A stretch of 64,000 bases of DNA from Strongylocentrotus droebachiensis (GCA_035222895.1 JAVYIG010005385.1:62001-126000), one strand, 5' to 3'; positions 40,895 through 52,440 are shown, numbered from the stretch's first letter. The notes: generated from the sequence alone by a model not told the origin. Made by a program: numbers and translations.

Positions 40895-42250
40895 ATGGCA
40901 ACTAGCCTGCATTCGGAGGAGGAGCTAGAAAACCTGGTGGCTGAACTGCAAGAGAGTAACGAGTACCTCGAACACTCCAAAGGACAGAACAGGCTGTTGA
41001 TGGAGCAAAATCGCCTCCTTCAGTTGAAACTAGATTCAGCTACTGCAGCACACGGACGGAGGGATGAAGAAGTGCAGCTTCGTGACTGGGGAAATCCCAA
41101 CAAGTTCGAAGTACCATCTCCAATGAGTTTTGAACTGCCTGCCACAACAGCTGAGAAGACGGGAGAAATGGATAAGGCTGAGTTTCCCAGCAGGCTGTAC
41201 GGAGAGGTACAACCACAAGGCACATTAACATCAAGGCAACACTTGCACAGTGAAACAAGTGAGTACAACCTCAGAGGATCAACTACAAGGGCCGACCAAG
41301 AGGAAAAAGCGTGGGATAGGGAGCAAGCGAGAGAAGGAGGCATGTCACAAGAACCAAGGATGACAAGACAGGAATTGAGTCCTGGGTTTTCTGATGAAGA
41401 AAAAACAGGAATGTCGCGCATTTCCCGACCCAGCATTGTGCCAGACAAGTTCGATGGGAAGAATCCATGGATCGACTACATCCAGCATTTTAGGGCATGC
41501 AAGTTGGCGAATGGTTGGAACGACTAGGAGGCCAAGATTTTCCTTGCCGCTAGCCTTAGGGGAGCAGCGATCAAAGTCATGGGGTGCCAGAGGCAACTCT
41601 CGAGGATAACGTACCAGGAACTCGTTCATTTGCTCGAGAAAAGGTTCGGCCCAGGGCAGATGGCTGAAAACTACCTCCTTGAATTACGTTCAAGGCGGCA
41701 AGGACCTCAGGAGACTCTTCAGGAGTTGGGTCAGGCTGTTCGAGAATTGTCTGAATTAGCATACCCAGAACTACCAGAAGAGGCGCGCGATCGTTTGGCG
41801 CGTACACACTTTGCAGAAGCAATAGAGGAGCAGGAAATCCGTGAGGGCATCTTCAGATCACAGCCAATCACAATGGATGAGGCAATACAAGCTGCTATGA
41901 CCACGGACAACTTTTTCCACCTTGAAGACCAACGAAGTGGGAGAAGCAGGATCCACCGCAAACTAGCCAGGTCGACGGAGGAACAGCCATCACCTCTCAC
42001 AGAAATATGGAAAGAGTTAAAAGAGATGAAGCTCAAACTTGAAGAACGAGACAACAAGGTAGAAACGTGGAAGAACCAAACACGTGGAGAAGTCCGGAAC
42101 TGCTACAATTGCGGCGAAAAGGGGCATTTGGCTCGGAATTGTCCTCAGAAGAAAGGACAAGATCCGTCGGGAAACGAGCACGAGCCGACTCTGCAGCCCG
42201 AGGGAAGGCCACAAGAAAACAAGGGCAAAACCGGAAAGGACGAACAGTAG
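40895..42250 (+). CDS. gag: Gag of the second gypsy element, one in-frame amber stop
   Basis: The frame opens at ATG 40895 and would encode about 451 codons to TAG 42248-42250, interrupted by TAG at 41525-41527; the sequence either side is in the same frame. An N-terminal coiled coil (about residues 7-50, rich in E/L/N/Q) is followed by a capsid-like helical region with DKFDGKNPWIDYIQHF at about 188 and LVHLLEKRFG after the stop. The CCHC zinc knuckle CYNCGEKGHLARNC is near residue 403. The single nonsense codon with otherwise intact coding suggests recent inactivation or, less likely, suppression. Confidence 0.85.
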
Positions 42251-43629
42251 AGAACAACCAAAGGGGCAGAACTGATCAGGAAAGACATAATGTGTCTAGG
42301 GCATGTGTCCAGAGTGGACTCTACGTTGAAGTTGAGATTAGGGGAATCAAGACCATGCTTTTGGTAGATACGGGAGCAACAGATACAATTCTTTCTAACA
42401 CAGTATACTACCGAATTCCCAACGAGAAAAAGCCAGAATTGACAAGGTATGGAACAAACGTTTGTAATGCTGATGGAAGCAGAATGGAGACAATGGGCAG
42501 CTCCTGTCTTGAATTAAAGGTTGGCAGGACGGTGTGTTCAATTCGTGTCATATTTGGCAATACTGGCTCAGCAGAAGGGATCCTTGGAATGGATTTTCTG
42601 ATAGCAACACATGCGAAGATCGACTTACAACAACTGCAGCTGGACTTGAATGGAGACAAAATCAAATGCAGTGATAAGCTGGGGCATGGATTATGCTTCA
42701 GGGTGGTGGTAGAGGAGACTACCAAGATTCCACCGGGTCATGAAGCATTGGTCCCAGGATTGATTAAGGGAAATCCTGGTGAAGCCGGTCTCGGGATCCT
42801 AGAACCTACAGAGGAAAACGAAGTAGGAAGAAAAGGGGTGATGGTTGCAAGAATCTTGGCAGAATCTACAGACAACACAGTACCTATTCGAGTGTACAAC
42901 CCCGGAGACAGGGAATGCACTATCAAACGAGGTACAATGGCAGGTTACTTTACCCCGGTGAAAGAGACTGATGTTGTTGACATGACGATGCACACATCCA
43001 ACGATGAAGATACAGGTGACGTCCCTCCACATTTGGTTGATTTGTTGAAGCGGAGCAAGACAGAGGTACCCAACAGCTTTCACGACAACATTGCCGAACT
43101 TCTACGCAAGAACCAAGACGTATTTGCGAAATCTGACACAGATATTGGACGGACCAACCTTGTTCGCCATGGCATCAACACAGGGAATGCGTCGACGATA
43201 AAGGAGAGGCCACGAAGATTCCCACCAAAGGAACAGCAAGAGATTGACTCCCAGATACAGGACATGCTTCAATCTGGAAGCATAGTGCCAACAGAAAGCC
43301 CGTGGGCTTCAAACGTTGTGTTGGTCCGCAAAAAGGACGGATCGAAGAGATTTTGCATAGACTATAGGCGACTCAACAACGTGACAGTGAAAGATGCATT
43401 TCCGATACCCCGCATTGATGAGACACTGGACACTCTGGGTGGATCAGAATGGTTCTCAACTCTAGATCTAGCGTCAGGATATTGGCAGGTCGAGCTAGAT
43501 GAGGATGCCCAGAAGAAGTCGGCATTTGTGGTCCGTGGTGGCCTCTACTCCTGGCGGGTCATGCCTTTGGGCTCTGTAACGCGCCGTCGACGTTTGAACG
43601 TCTTATGGAGCGTGTCCTTGCAGGGTTAA
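42067..43629 (+). CDS. pro-pol: Protease-RT ORF of the second gypsy element (frame -1 to gag)
   Basis: Usable pol sequence begins after the slip site at about 42170; the ATG at 42067 is likely irrelevant. The protease active site LLVDTGATDTILS is at about 42361 and GILGMDFLI at about 42570 is the second protease landmark. RT starts near 43090 (LRKNQDVFAKSDTDIG) with GSIVPTESPWASNVVLVRKK, FCIDYRRLNNVTV and FSTLDLASGYWQVELDE. The frame breaks at about 43568, where one base appears missing in the M-P-x-G motif. The following sequence, in another frame, holds the YLDDVIVF catalytic motif before the poly-C truncation. Confidence 0.85.
   Translation: MEEPNTWRSPELLQLRRKGAFGSELSSEERTRSVGKRARADSAARGKATRKQGQNRKGRTVENNQRGRTDQERHNVSRACVQSGLYVEVEIRGIKTMLLVDTGATDTILSNTVYYRIPNEKKPELTRYGTNVCNADGSRMETMGSSCLELKVGRTVCSIRVIFGNTGSAEGILGMDFLIATHAKIDLQQLQLDLNGDKIKCSDKLGHGLCFRVVVEETTKIPPGHEALVPGLIKGNPGEAGLGILEPTEENEVGRKGVMVARILAESTDNTVPIRVYNPGDRECTIKRGTMAGYFTPVKETDVVDMTMHTSNDEDTGDVPPHLVDLLKRSKTEVPNSFHDNIAELLRKNQDVFAKSDTDIGRTNLVRHGINTGNASTIKERPRRFPPKEQQEIDSQIQDMLQSGSIVPTESPWASNVVLVRKKDGSKRFCIDYRRLNNVTVKDAFPIPRIDETLDTLGGSEWFSTLDLASGYWQVELDEDAQKKSAFVVRGGLYSWRVMPLGSVTRRRRLNVLWSVSLQG
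42169..42175 (+). promoter_or_regulatory. -1 ribosomal frameshift heptamer G GGA AAC
   Basis: GGGAAAC lies in the gag-pol overlap in the phase X XXY YYZ relative to gag (codons GGA and AAC). A -1 slip puts ribosomes into the pol frame, which is open from 42067. This heptamer is a known retroviral slippery site. A G/C-rich stretch 8-30 bases downstream could form the stimulatory structure. Confidence 0.75.
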
Positions 43630-43722
43630 ACTGGAAGGGTCTACTCGTGTACCTCGATGATGTGATTGTTTTTGCGAAGACTGTAGATGAAGAGTTGACA
43701 AGACTAGAGACAGTTTTCCATC
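43563..43722 (+). pseudogene. pol: RT continuation after the frame break, truncated
   Basis: In the shifted frame the sequence reads CNAPSTFERLMERVLAGL and LLVYLDDVIVFAK, the RT catalytic core, then LTRLETVFH before the C-run. Nothing of the element is recognisable beyond 43737. Confidence 0.85.
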
Positions 43723-43737
43723 CCCCCCCCCCCCCCC
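43722..43737. repeat. Poly-C tract at the truncation point
   Basis: About 16 C, exactly where homology to RT ends. Confidence 0.85.
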
Positions 43738-43739
43738 GA

Positions 43740-44859
43740 AAATAAGGAGAGAGAAAGATAGAGATAATCGGACGCATATCTATCTCCGTTATCCTTGTAA
43801 ATATATGAAAGCAAGAATATTGTATGTGTATTTTCATGTTTACATAAATAATTGAGCATGAAACACAGTAGTAATTTACCGTTTATACAGTAGGCTTGCG
43901 GGTGCACCATGTGAGAGAGAGGGAGGATTAAGGAGTCCTGAAAAAGGACTCTCGGAAATCTTTCTTGAGAAAGTATATCTACATCACCGTGCAAGCCGAC
44001 ACTTACAAGCAGCATCTAATTTACCGTTTGTTCAAACAATGCAGTTCACATTTGTAAATTTTGTAGCAAGCTTATATGAAAAATAGCCCACTAGAGGTTA
44101 AGAGAGGCTCTGGAAGGCCAATTAAAAGTCTCACTGTAGCGCTATTAGTACTATTAGAAGAAAGAAAATTAGAAATACAACAAAATGGGTGACGAAAATT
44201 CAAATTTGCACATAATAATTCTTTAATTCTGACTTCGCTTAGTACAGTAAATAATAACATTTGTTCGAATACTCTCCCCTAGCTGACCACCAAATAATAT
44301 ATACTGACCCACCCCTCAACTCAGCATTGTATACAATGCTAATTAAAGTTAAATCGGGTGCATTTAATCTATAGAAAACATATAATTACAAATACCGTCA
44401 GAGTGACAACAAATACTTATCAATTAAACATAGCATCAAAACATCCCCCCCCCCCCGGCCCACTGAAAAAAACTCTTTAAAAATGTTATAGCCAATAATT
44501 GTTTTAGGATTATGTCATGCACAAATATTTCTTTGGTAGTTTATAGAGAAAGTGTGTATAAAATAAGAGGTAACCTTTACCTCATAGTAGACCCAGCACA
44601 GATTATATAAAGACAAACCATTTGCAAAAGTAATATCATTACTGTAATTCACTGAGAATTTAGACAATTCAAATTGCACTGTAATATTCAATCACAGTAA
44701 ATGCATTTAACCACATGTGCAATTATATTTTTGTTTTAAATGGATGGAATTTCAAACATGTTTTTTCACAAACCATAATCAACGTATTCAAGCACATTTG
44801 CTGTTTCACAATTTACAGGTATACGCAAGTTAATGTGACTTTTGATATTGGGTCATATT
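43740..44859. other. AT-rich interval without recognised genes
   Basis: No supported coding sequence; another C-run at about 44445-44455. Confidence 0.5.
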
Positions 44860-46631
44860 GGCCCGAATTCCCAAAGGAGGTTTGTAGACAAACCTAGGAT
44901 TATGTGCGTCATATGACGCATTTGAAGGTTTAGACCTTATGCAACATGAAAATTGAATCGCAAACTTGTTTACCTCAAGTAGAATGGAAATTTTGTTTTG
45001 TTTAAATGATGGGGACCTTGATTTTCTGTAATTATTCATGGATCAAACAAAACACTTAAATTGAACTGTTACATTCAGACCATGTGGTAAATCTTTTATG
45101 TCACCACAAAATTGTTATTTTTCTCACTACAAAGTCTTTTAGTATTGTTAACTGAAACATTTGTATCAGCAGATATTAGGCAGTCAATCGTAATCTTTAA
45201 AATCTCTAGAAACCAAATACTTTCTAATAAATGTCAAAAAAAAAAAAAAAAATGATGTCCGTCATTTACCTTAAAGTGATTTGCGGGCTTGAAAGTCAAC
45301 AGAGACCACAATTACCTCAAAAATAACAACATTGATGGGACAGTGCCTACATCAGCAGTTTTTGGAATGAAAAATCAACTTACATCTTAATAGTTTAAAC
45401 GGATAGATAATCAACAGTTCGACATCCCGGTTGTTGATGTAATGCTGCATAAACTACGAAGTATTGTGGGAACATCAGGGAGGAGCCGTATTTTGAAATC
45501 CATTTTGAGGTAATTCCAGTTGCAATTGAGTTAAATCTGTATTTTATAAATTATTCCGTATACATTGAAAATATTTGTGGAATCCTTAATTAAATAATGT
45601 ATAGCTCACTAAATAAATAGATAGTGGTGGTTATTTTGCTTGACAGCTAAGAAAGCAATAAATGCTTGTTAGTAAGCTCCAGTGTTAGCTGTTTCAGGCT
45701 ATACTTGGCCAAACCAATGCTATATTTGCAAAACGTGAATTTCCCCAATATGGGCAACAGGAAAGCATAACAATAATTAAGAAGTGTCGACCTTCTGTCT
45801 TTGATTGATGAGGCATGGAACGTCCTCATCCTTGCATTTAATAAATATGCGCTCAATCGCACATCTCCCTTTTTCGTGTGTGAAGATTTAAAGCCCCACT
45901 GTACTACTTGTATCTACTTGCTCCCTCTATATAGAAAACTTCCCCAATCTGTGCCTGTTGGTCCCCCATGATCCTCTTTTTCTTATATTAATTGAACATT
46001 GAATTGATGAGATAGCCACCCGTCAGTGACCTCGCTGGGTTGTCTAATCCTCTTTGGCCGAACTAGTACAGATGGCCTTTAAATAAAATCTGCGGTCAAC
46101 CCTCTAAATGAAGAAATGGCTTCTGATGAGTCAGAGAAGGCATGGATACCTGCAAAATCGAAAGGACAAAATGAACAATATCCTAAACAACATTCTTAAT
46201 TACAACTTGTTCATGTTTTGCTTCGAGGGGGTTGGGGGTGGGGGGGGGGGGGGGGTAATACTATAGAAAAGGATACAATGTATATTTTGTGCGCATAATC
46301 AGGAATTATTCTATCCTGTGTCACTAATACAAAAACTATGATGTTTCACTTGACAACAAACTAATCCAGTTGCATCCAGATATCAACAAAATGAATTGTG
46401 ATTTGTGAACTGAGGACATGAGCTCTTTTGAATTAATTACTTAATGTCAGTTGTTACTATATTACCAAATGACCATTCCTAACATGTCACATGTTGGCCA
46501 AATATAAAAAAGGAAACAAGATTGAGTAAGAAAAAGAATAAATAAATAATTTCATATAAAGAAATAATCTACCTACCCTATAGACTATCTCCAAGAATCA
46601 ACTGTTATTCATTTGCCCTAGCATCAAGCTG

Positions 46632-46727
46632 TCATTTCAGTGCACACTCAGAAAAGATCCTGGCATCGTGGCTGCTACCAGTCCAGGCCCCCTTGCAACG
46701 ATTTTTCCAAGCATGATCACAGACAAC
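46632..46727 (-). pseudogene. PIF/Harbinger transposase, second catalytic exon
   Basis: Acceptor ATATTGACAG. 32 codons read VVCDHAWKNRCKGAWTGSSH, then DARIFSECAL and a TGA. It joins the previous exon in phase to give D-V-Q-V-V-C-D, and G-S-x-H-D-A/S-R is the second catalytic Asp motif of the family. The premature TGA at 46632-46634 ends the frame before the final catalytic Glu region, so the copy is inactive. Confidence 0.75.
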
Positions 46728-47577
46728 CTGTCAATATGAAATAACATGTTGGCATTCATTAGTTATGAAAACTCACTCATTTCACACTTCAGATTGGCCG
46801 TGAAATGTATCAATTTCATTTGTTATTTATGGTAATTAATGCAAATGCAGTTCAATATTTGATAATTGCTTTTCAATATCTATTTATACAACAAAAATTT
46901 GAAGATCATGCTTATAACCCTATATTTATTGACTGATGAAGTATTTCTTCGTTTTTACCTCATGTTTTTCATTGTTTATCTTGTAGCAATGTAAACAAAA
47001 ATAATCTCACTGTTAACAGTGATCCTAAAACAACAACACATACTTTGCGGGGGGGGGGGAGGGGGTACCCACTTACTCATCATTTTATGGTAAATGAACC
47101 TGTTTTTTAATTTATAGTTTAACATATATAGTGGTAATTGCCATTTATCAATTTACATGCTTCTCTTCTTTTTTTTCATTGATAAATGGCAAAAACAGTG
47201 CCCAATTGCCAATGGCCATCAACAAATTATCAGAAATCTATAGGTCATTTCCGTATTGCCAATAGATGGATGGAACAAGTTTTGATTTTTCCAATTTCCC
47301 TTTCGTTAAAAAAATATTAAGGACAGATGTGTTAGGATTTTTAAGTTTAACTATCCATTGAATAATCTTAACTGTGCACAAAGGCAATGAGTACCGGTAA
47401 TTTAATATCCATTTGGCCACTAGAAATCTTGCATTGGTCACCAATGAATGACCATGGATGTACAACACACAAGACTGGAGAGTGTATATATCTAATGTGA
47501 AAATGTTGCAACCTAAAAAAAAGGCCTAGAGGGAAAGCCGTGCCGGATCCAGTCATGATGTATTCATTTATTGTCAC

Positions 47578-47813
47578 CTGAACATCGATGGAGTACCTGT
47601 TCTTGCTATTGATGTAGTACCTGGCTCTTGCCCCATCAGGGCTCCTGATGTAAAAATGTGTCCCATCAACAGCACCCACAAATCCTAGAAATCTGCAGTA
47701 TTGGCAAAACTGCTTCTGAATAGTAGTCAATTTTTGCCTTGTTGTAACTTGTAGGAAACTTCATGACTTGTCCCTTTCTTCTGGCAACAGCTTCGAAAAC
47801 ATCCCTCACTACT
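47578..47813 (-). pseudogene. PIF/Harbinger (HARBI1-like) transposase, first catalytic exon, frameshifted
   Basis: Acceptor CCAAATGCAG and donor GTGACA. It encodes VVRDVFEAVARRKGQ and MKFPTS in one frame, then FLGFVGAVDGTHFYIRSPDG and INSKNRYSIDVQ in another. G-A-V/I-D-G-T-H is the first catalytic Asp motif of Harbinger transposases (HARBI1 is the domesticated vertebrate relative). The exon is 236 nt where 235 would keep frame, so one extra base explains the switch. A transposase cuts and pastes elements with matching ends. Confidence 0.75.
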
Positions 47814-48551
47814 CTGCATTTGGAAAACAAATTACTGTGACACGGCATGCTGCCTTCTCACCGTGCATCCTTTAGATCGAATTACCCTTAATTGGAGGAA
47901 AAACAAGCATTCAAATAAATATTTTTTTGCTGGTTTATGCTATTATATTTTTGCATCCCCAACTGTCACTGTCACTTAAAACAACAAATTATCCTGATTT
48001 ATAGATGTGGTGTGAATCAGTTTAACATAAAAGACAAAATTTGTCATGCCTTTTTTAATCTCCTTCACGGCTTCACATTTTGTAAAATTTAAGTACACAA
48101 AACAACAAATCACAAACTTGTTTCCAACACATAATCTGAATAATTTCCTCATGTATTAAAGCCAAATAACAGTATTGGGAAATGCCCCACACACAAATTA
48201 TGAAAATTATGCTTTCATCACCTACCATGTGAAAAAAAAAAATCATAACTTATCTATCAATGTATGGTATATGACAGAAAATGCTTAGAAATTGAATAAA
48301 TCTATGTAAACGCACATGTGCATGGCATTGGGGGCTTGCACGGTCGTAGGCAGACCAGCGGAGCGCCGGGGCAAACGGACAGTGAATTTAGGCGGTCAAC
48401 GTGAATTGAAGTATTTCTGCATTTTAATAACGACACTAGGGTTGGATTTTACAACAGAAGCCTTTTTTATAGTTATGTTAACAATATTCATCAGGTAGTT
48501 TGGCCATGTTTTCGGTAACTTTCCCAATACAGAATTTGAATTCAAAGTACC

Positions 48552-48692
48552 TCAATCTAAGACAAAAGGCTCATCCTCCAGCGGGTTTTCCAAATAGCAG
48601 AAGCCTCTGCCCGGTTGTGCTGCTATATATTGCTCCAGCTTCTCCTCCAGGTGCTCCAGCTCATTATGCTGAATCAGCTGCATTTCTATCAT
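48552..48692 (-). CDS. Short acidic coiled-coil ORF upstream of the transposase exons
   Basis: A 46-residue frame reads MIEMQLIQHNELEHLEEKLE, then QPGRGFCYLENPLEDEPFVL and D before TGA. It lies just 5' of the transposase exons on the same strand, follows a possible acceptor (TTCACTCCAG), and its charged heptad pattern is not random-looking. It may be a 5' exon of the transposase or of the element's accessory protein. No family was recognised with confidence. Confidence 0.35.
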   Translation of the reverse strand: MIEMQLIQHNELEHLEEKLEQYIAAQPGRGFCYLENPLEDEPFVLD

Positions 48693-50473
48693 CTTTACTG
48701 GAGTGAAGATAAAATGAAACAATGTTTTTAAAATAAAGAAATGTTACTTGTGCTTGTGACTTTATGGGTGTTCCTGTCTCTGGAGACCAAGCCAATTAAG
48801 CCAGTTATTTAAGACAATTAGAACCAGATCTAAATTTATTAAAAGTTTACCTTGTCAGTTCCATTCATTTTGGGGAACATTTGCATTGCTGATGCCCCTT
48901 AAATTTATATTTACCAGTGAAACAAGTGATGGACATCATTGCTACGCCTAGAGCCTGGCATTGGCATATCATGAATTTTTAATAACTAGACTAGTGTAGG
49001 CCTAGACCTATAGTCTACACTAATTGGCGTGTGTCATGGCATTGTTGACAACAAGACAAAATCAAACATGACAGTCATACTCAGATATAGTCTACTCTAG
49101 GCCCCCTAGGCCTAACTCCAGCCCAAGGTTTAGGGGGTGCGAGCTCCCCCGCCGCCTTGGGCATTGGACTCGGACTCGACTCGGAGCTCTCTCAGTACCT
49201 GAACTCTGGAATTATCATCATATTCATATTCATACGGTGTGAAAGTTGTAATTTTGTATTTGCCATTTAAAGTCATGTTATTTAGTATTTATTGATTTAG
49301 CTTGACATTGCAATAATAGAACAACAGAGGGCGTTTGGTCAACGATTACTAAGACAGTTCTTAAGTTTTTCTAGTTTTAAGGTCAGAAACTGGTTTGGCG
49401 CCACCTGTCGTTGGCTGATTTGAAATAATCATGTTTGCCACATGATTTCTGTTTTGTGAGGAAAATCTGTGGTTTTCTGGAGCATCCTTTGTTCCTGAGA
49501 GCTGTTTCTACAGTATTATGGAGGCACAGAGGTTAGTTAAACCACATATTTGAGCATTATGAAAATGAATGTAAAAAAGGTAGTTTTTAAGTTGTTTACA
49601 TTGTATGAAACTTACACAGTAGCAGCAGTAATTTGTATGGCAAATGTATAACATGTGTAAACTGTGTACCCACACATATGATAGTACAATTACCTTACCA
49701 GAGATATTTATTAAACATTTAATATGTCATACATCTATAATTGATGTTTTGGTTTTGCTTAAAGTTGAAAGAAATAGTAAAGTTAAACGTATGATGCAGA
49801 AGAAGACATTCTATGATGAAAACGGATGAGGAATGTGAGCATATTTGTGTGAATGACAGGTCAAGGTTATGACTTTGTTATTGTGTTCCTTGACTATGAT
49901 AAAGTCATTCAAGCTCGCTAAATATGGTCACATTATTAGTTGAAACCGTGTTAAATTTGAATTAGACATGATAAAGATAATGTAAGTTTAATTGTTTGTT
50001 AGCTATGACATTCTACCTAAAGTTCAGAGAGATTTGTCAAGTGTCTGACTTGTTATATAAGATTAACAAGCAAACATGAAAAGGAGTTAGACATTGATTT
50101 CAGACAATGCCTTTGATTTAGTAGAATGCTATAGCTGCTTTAATATTGTGAAACTTATATTCATGAACACATACTTATTATGCATTCCTGTTATGCTTTA
50201 TCATGTACAGTTTTCAAGGAGTGAACGTACAGCGAATGATTAAACGCCAAGGAGAAGAAACTGACACTCCCGTACAAAAAGTTGAGTCATTGTAATTATT
50301 CACCCTCGCAAGCAGTCACATGCGGCCTAGTCTAGGCTCTGTCTCTATATCTAGCAATCTTGAGTTGAGAAATTGCTGAGATAGATCAAATACAGAATGG
50401 TCATTGTTTTATTTTTAACTTTCAGGCAGGATCAAGTTTGGAATTTGAAGGGGAAAAGATTTGAAAGAGACGA
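48693..50473. other. Right part of the Harbinger-like element, no firm gene
   Basis: A weak two-exon possibility exists on the plus strand (ATGGAGGCACAGAG with GT donor at 49531; acceptor TCATGTACAG ending about 50211, giving a short Q/E/K-rich peptide). It is too short to support. Confidence 0.3.
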
Positions 50474-50629
50474 TGGAAAGATTTCCTTTTGCGACAGCCA
50501 CCTAAAATCTAGGCTAATCCTATTTCATGTTTTATATATCATATAAGTCTTAGATAGACCTTATATCATTCTTAGCTGTACCCGTATTTTTGTTTAATTT
50601 AGGTGGCTGTCGCAAAAGGAAATCTTCCC
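50474..50629. mobile_element. 156-bp MITE with 7-bp GAGACGA target duplication
   Basis: GAGACGA flanks both sides (50467-50473 and 50630-50636). The ends GATTTCCTTTTGCGACAGCC and the inverse GGCTGTCGCAAAAGGAAATC are about 27-bp perfect arms. The duplication length points to a hAT-, P- or Mutator-like transposase rather than mariner or Harbinger. Confidence 0.85.
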
Positions 50630-50994
50630 GAGACGAATTCAAAGAATCGTAGTCTATTTTAAAGTCAGATAATAAATACAGCACAAATGTTCATGCATGG
50701 GACTGATTGGAGAACAAAACTAATAGGCCGTCGGATTTGAAAACACCGAACATTTCATGGTAAATGGAAATTTATAAAGCATATCATATATTGAAATGTC
50801 AATAAAGTGAAGAGTATGGATTCGACTACATGTACATGTTTTATACTTACGATTTTAAGTAAAGGATCGAGAAATTGAGAGATTTCAATTGCACTAAAAT
50901 CGGGTTGACCAGATGTTATCGCAGATTGTTTTGGCGGTGAAATATTTGGATAAAATTAATCGAGCGAAAACTATCTCCACGCAGTGCTGCATCC

Positions 50995-51342
50995 TGATTG
51001 GTTAATACCTCTCAGACCTGGTTTGAGAAATTACAAACCTCCCCTCTGAGCAGTCTGTAAAATTCGGGTCTGATGACTTACATACACCTTGGTCTGAGGA
51101 CAAACCTCCTTTGTGAAATGTAATTTCAGACCAAGGTCTGAACTCAAACCTAAAACGCGTCATATGACGTACAAAAACCTTGGTTTGTCGACAAATCTCC
51201 TTTGTGAAATGTATTTCAGACCAAGGTCTGAACCAAGGTCTAAAACGCGTCATTTGACGTACGAAAACCTTGGTTTGTCGACTAACCTTCCATTGTGAAT
51301 TCGGGCCAGTTTATCCACAAACCTCCTTTATGAATTTGGGCC
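50995..51342. repeat. Cluster of nested GGCC/CAAACCTCC terminal sequences
   Basis: At least four partial copies of the ACAAACCTCC-TTTGTGAA motif, two near-identical blocks (GAAATGTAATTTCAGACCAAGGTCTG / GAAATGTATTTCAGACC...) and two CGTCAT(A/T)TGACGTAC palindromes. It looks like tandemly inserted or duplicated ends of the 12654 MITE family. Confidence 0.75.
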
Positions 51343-51446
51343 ATAATCGTCCCTATTTTCACGAAGTGACGGTAGTGAGGAAAATCGTAACGCAAAGTGA
51401 ATGCAATTTTTTTCTCACTACCGTCACTTCGTGAAAACAGCGACGA

Positions 51447-51990
51447 ATATGTGTCATGCTCACATATTATTCACCTATTCCATGTCGATCTATTTACAAA
51501 GTGCAGCGAGGCTTATCTTTTGCCCATAAATCTGCATCGTGCAGTGACAATGGTTTATATTTTGTCCCTCTATTTGCCTATTTTGCGCGACATGCAAGCA
51601 TGCGTGAAAAGTGTCGTTAGCTGTGTAAAGGCATTCGTGGTGTCAGGTTCGGTTTAGTTTGGATGATATATACTTAGACACCATCTTGATTTGCACAAAT
51701 CACCAGTACATTGTCGAATAGTTCTACTTTAAGCGAAGTTTAAACATCAAAGAACAGCCAATCGAGGGGGTGAACTTTCTTTCGAACTTCAAAATACGAA
51801 GGTAAGAACAGCAAACTTTGAATTGTAGGAAGTGATCTTGGTCGTTTTGATGGGGTGTGGACAATTATTATTCCGTAAAGACGGAAATGAAAGAAAAATC
51901 GATTAAACGGTCATGAAACGAGCGTAAAACGAGTAAGAGACGTAAATGGAATGATAATGAAGTGAGATCAAGAGAGAGAGAGGCAGAGAC
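51447..51990 (+). repeat. ~540-bp dispersed repeat, copy A
   Basis: Shares ATTATTCACCTATTCCATGT, TGTCCCTCTATTTGCCTATT, AAGGCATTCGTGGTGTCAGG, ATCTTGATTTGCACAAATCA and a terminal GAGATCAAGAGAGAGAGAGG with copy C; copy B has only the first half. Confidence 0.9.
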
Positions 51991-52089
51991 AGGAGGGTAC
52001 CCTTAAAAAAAAACCTAATGGTAAATAAATGGTGTTTGAATGGTAGCATCAATGGTAATTGGTATTTCAATGGTGTGCCAATGGTGGAT

Positions 52090-52440
52090 TCTGTATGGTG
52101 AATGATGTTTCAATGGTGGTGTATGATTGTGAATGGTGTTTCAATGGTAGACCTGTATGGTGAATGGTGTTTCAATGGTGGAATTGTATGGTCAATGGTG
52201 TTTCAATGGTGGCGCCTGTATGGTGAATGGTGTTCAATGATGGAAGTGTATGGTGAATGGTGTTTCAATGGTAGAGTCTGTATGGTGAATGGTGTTTCAA
52301 TGGTGGAATTGTATGGTCAATGGTGTTTCAATGGTGGCGTCTGTATGGTCAATGATGTTTCAATGGTGGCGTCTGTATGGTGAATGGTGTTTCAATGGTA
52401 GAGTCTATATGGTGAATGGTGTTTCAATGTTGGAATTGTA
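52090..52440 (+). repeat. 31-32 bp minisatellite, left part
   Basis: Unit of the form GTTTCAATGGTGGAATTGTA followed by TGGTCAATGGT, with variants in the middle (TAGAGTC, TGGCGTC, TGGAAGT). It is interrupted at TA 52439-52440 by the element below and resumes at 57332. Confidence 0.95.

Larger units (their letters stand above)
40043..43722 (+). mobile_element. Ty3/gypsy retrotransposon, 5' part only (LTR, leader, gag, pro, partial RT)
   Basis: A full 5' LTR (40043-40444), primer site, a repetitive leader, gag with one amber codon, a -1 frameshift signal, protease and the first part of RT follow in order. The element stops in RT at a poly-C tract (43722-43737). The end of RT, RNase H, integrase and the 3' LTR are absent, so its domain order after RT is unknown. 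It is not a copy of the element at 29 kb: LTR, leader and gag differ, and gag and pol are in different frames here. Confidence 0.85.
44860..51342 (-). mobile_element. Putative ~6.5-kb PIF/Harbinger element with GGCC-GAATTC ends and transposase exons
   Basis: The left end GGCCCGAATTCCCAAAGGAG, then GTTTGTAGACAAACCTAGG and CGTCATATGACGC, matches the MITE at 12654-12822. The right side carries the same sequence inverted (CTCCTTTATGAATTTGGGCC ending 51342, with an alternative end at 51307). Between them on the minus strand are exons of a Harbinger-type DDE transposase. The flanking triplets (ATT left, ATA or AGT right) do not match exactly, so the boundaries are not proven. The right end also contains several nested or duplicated termini. 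No Myb-like partner gene was identified. Confidence 0.5.

Noticed and set aside
41020..41448. 142-codon minus-strand frame
   Set aside because: Shadow of gag of the second gypsy element.
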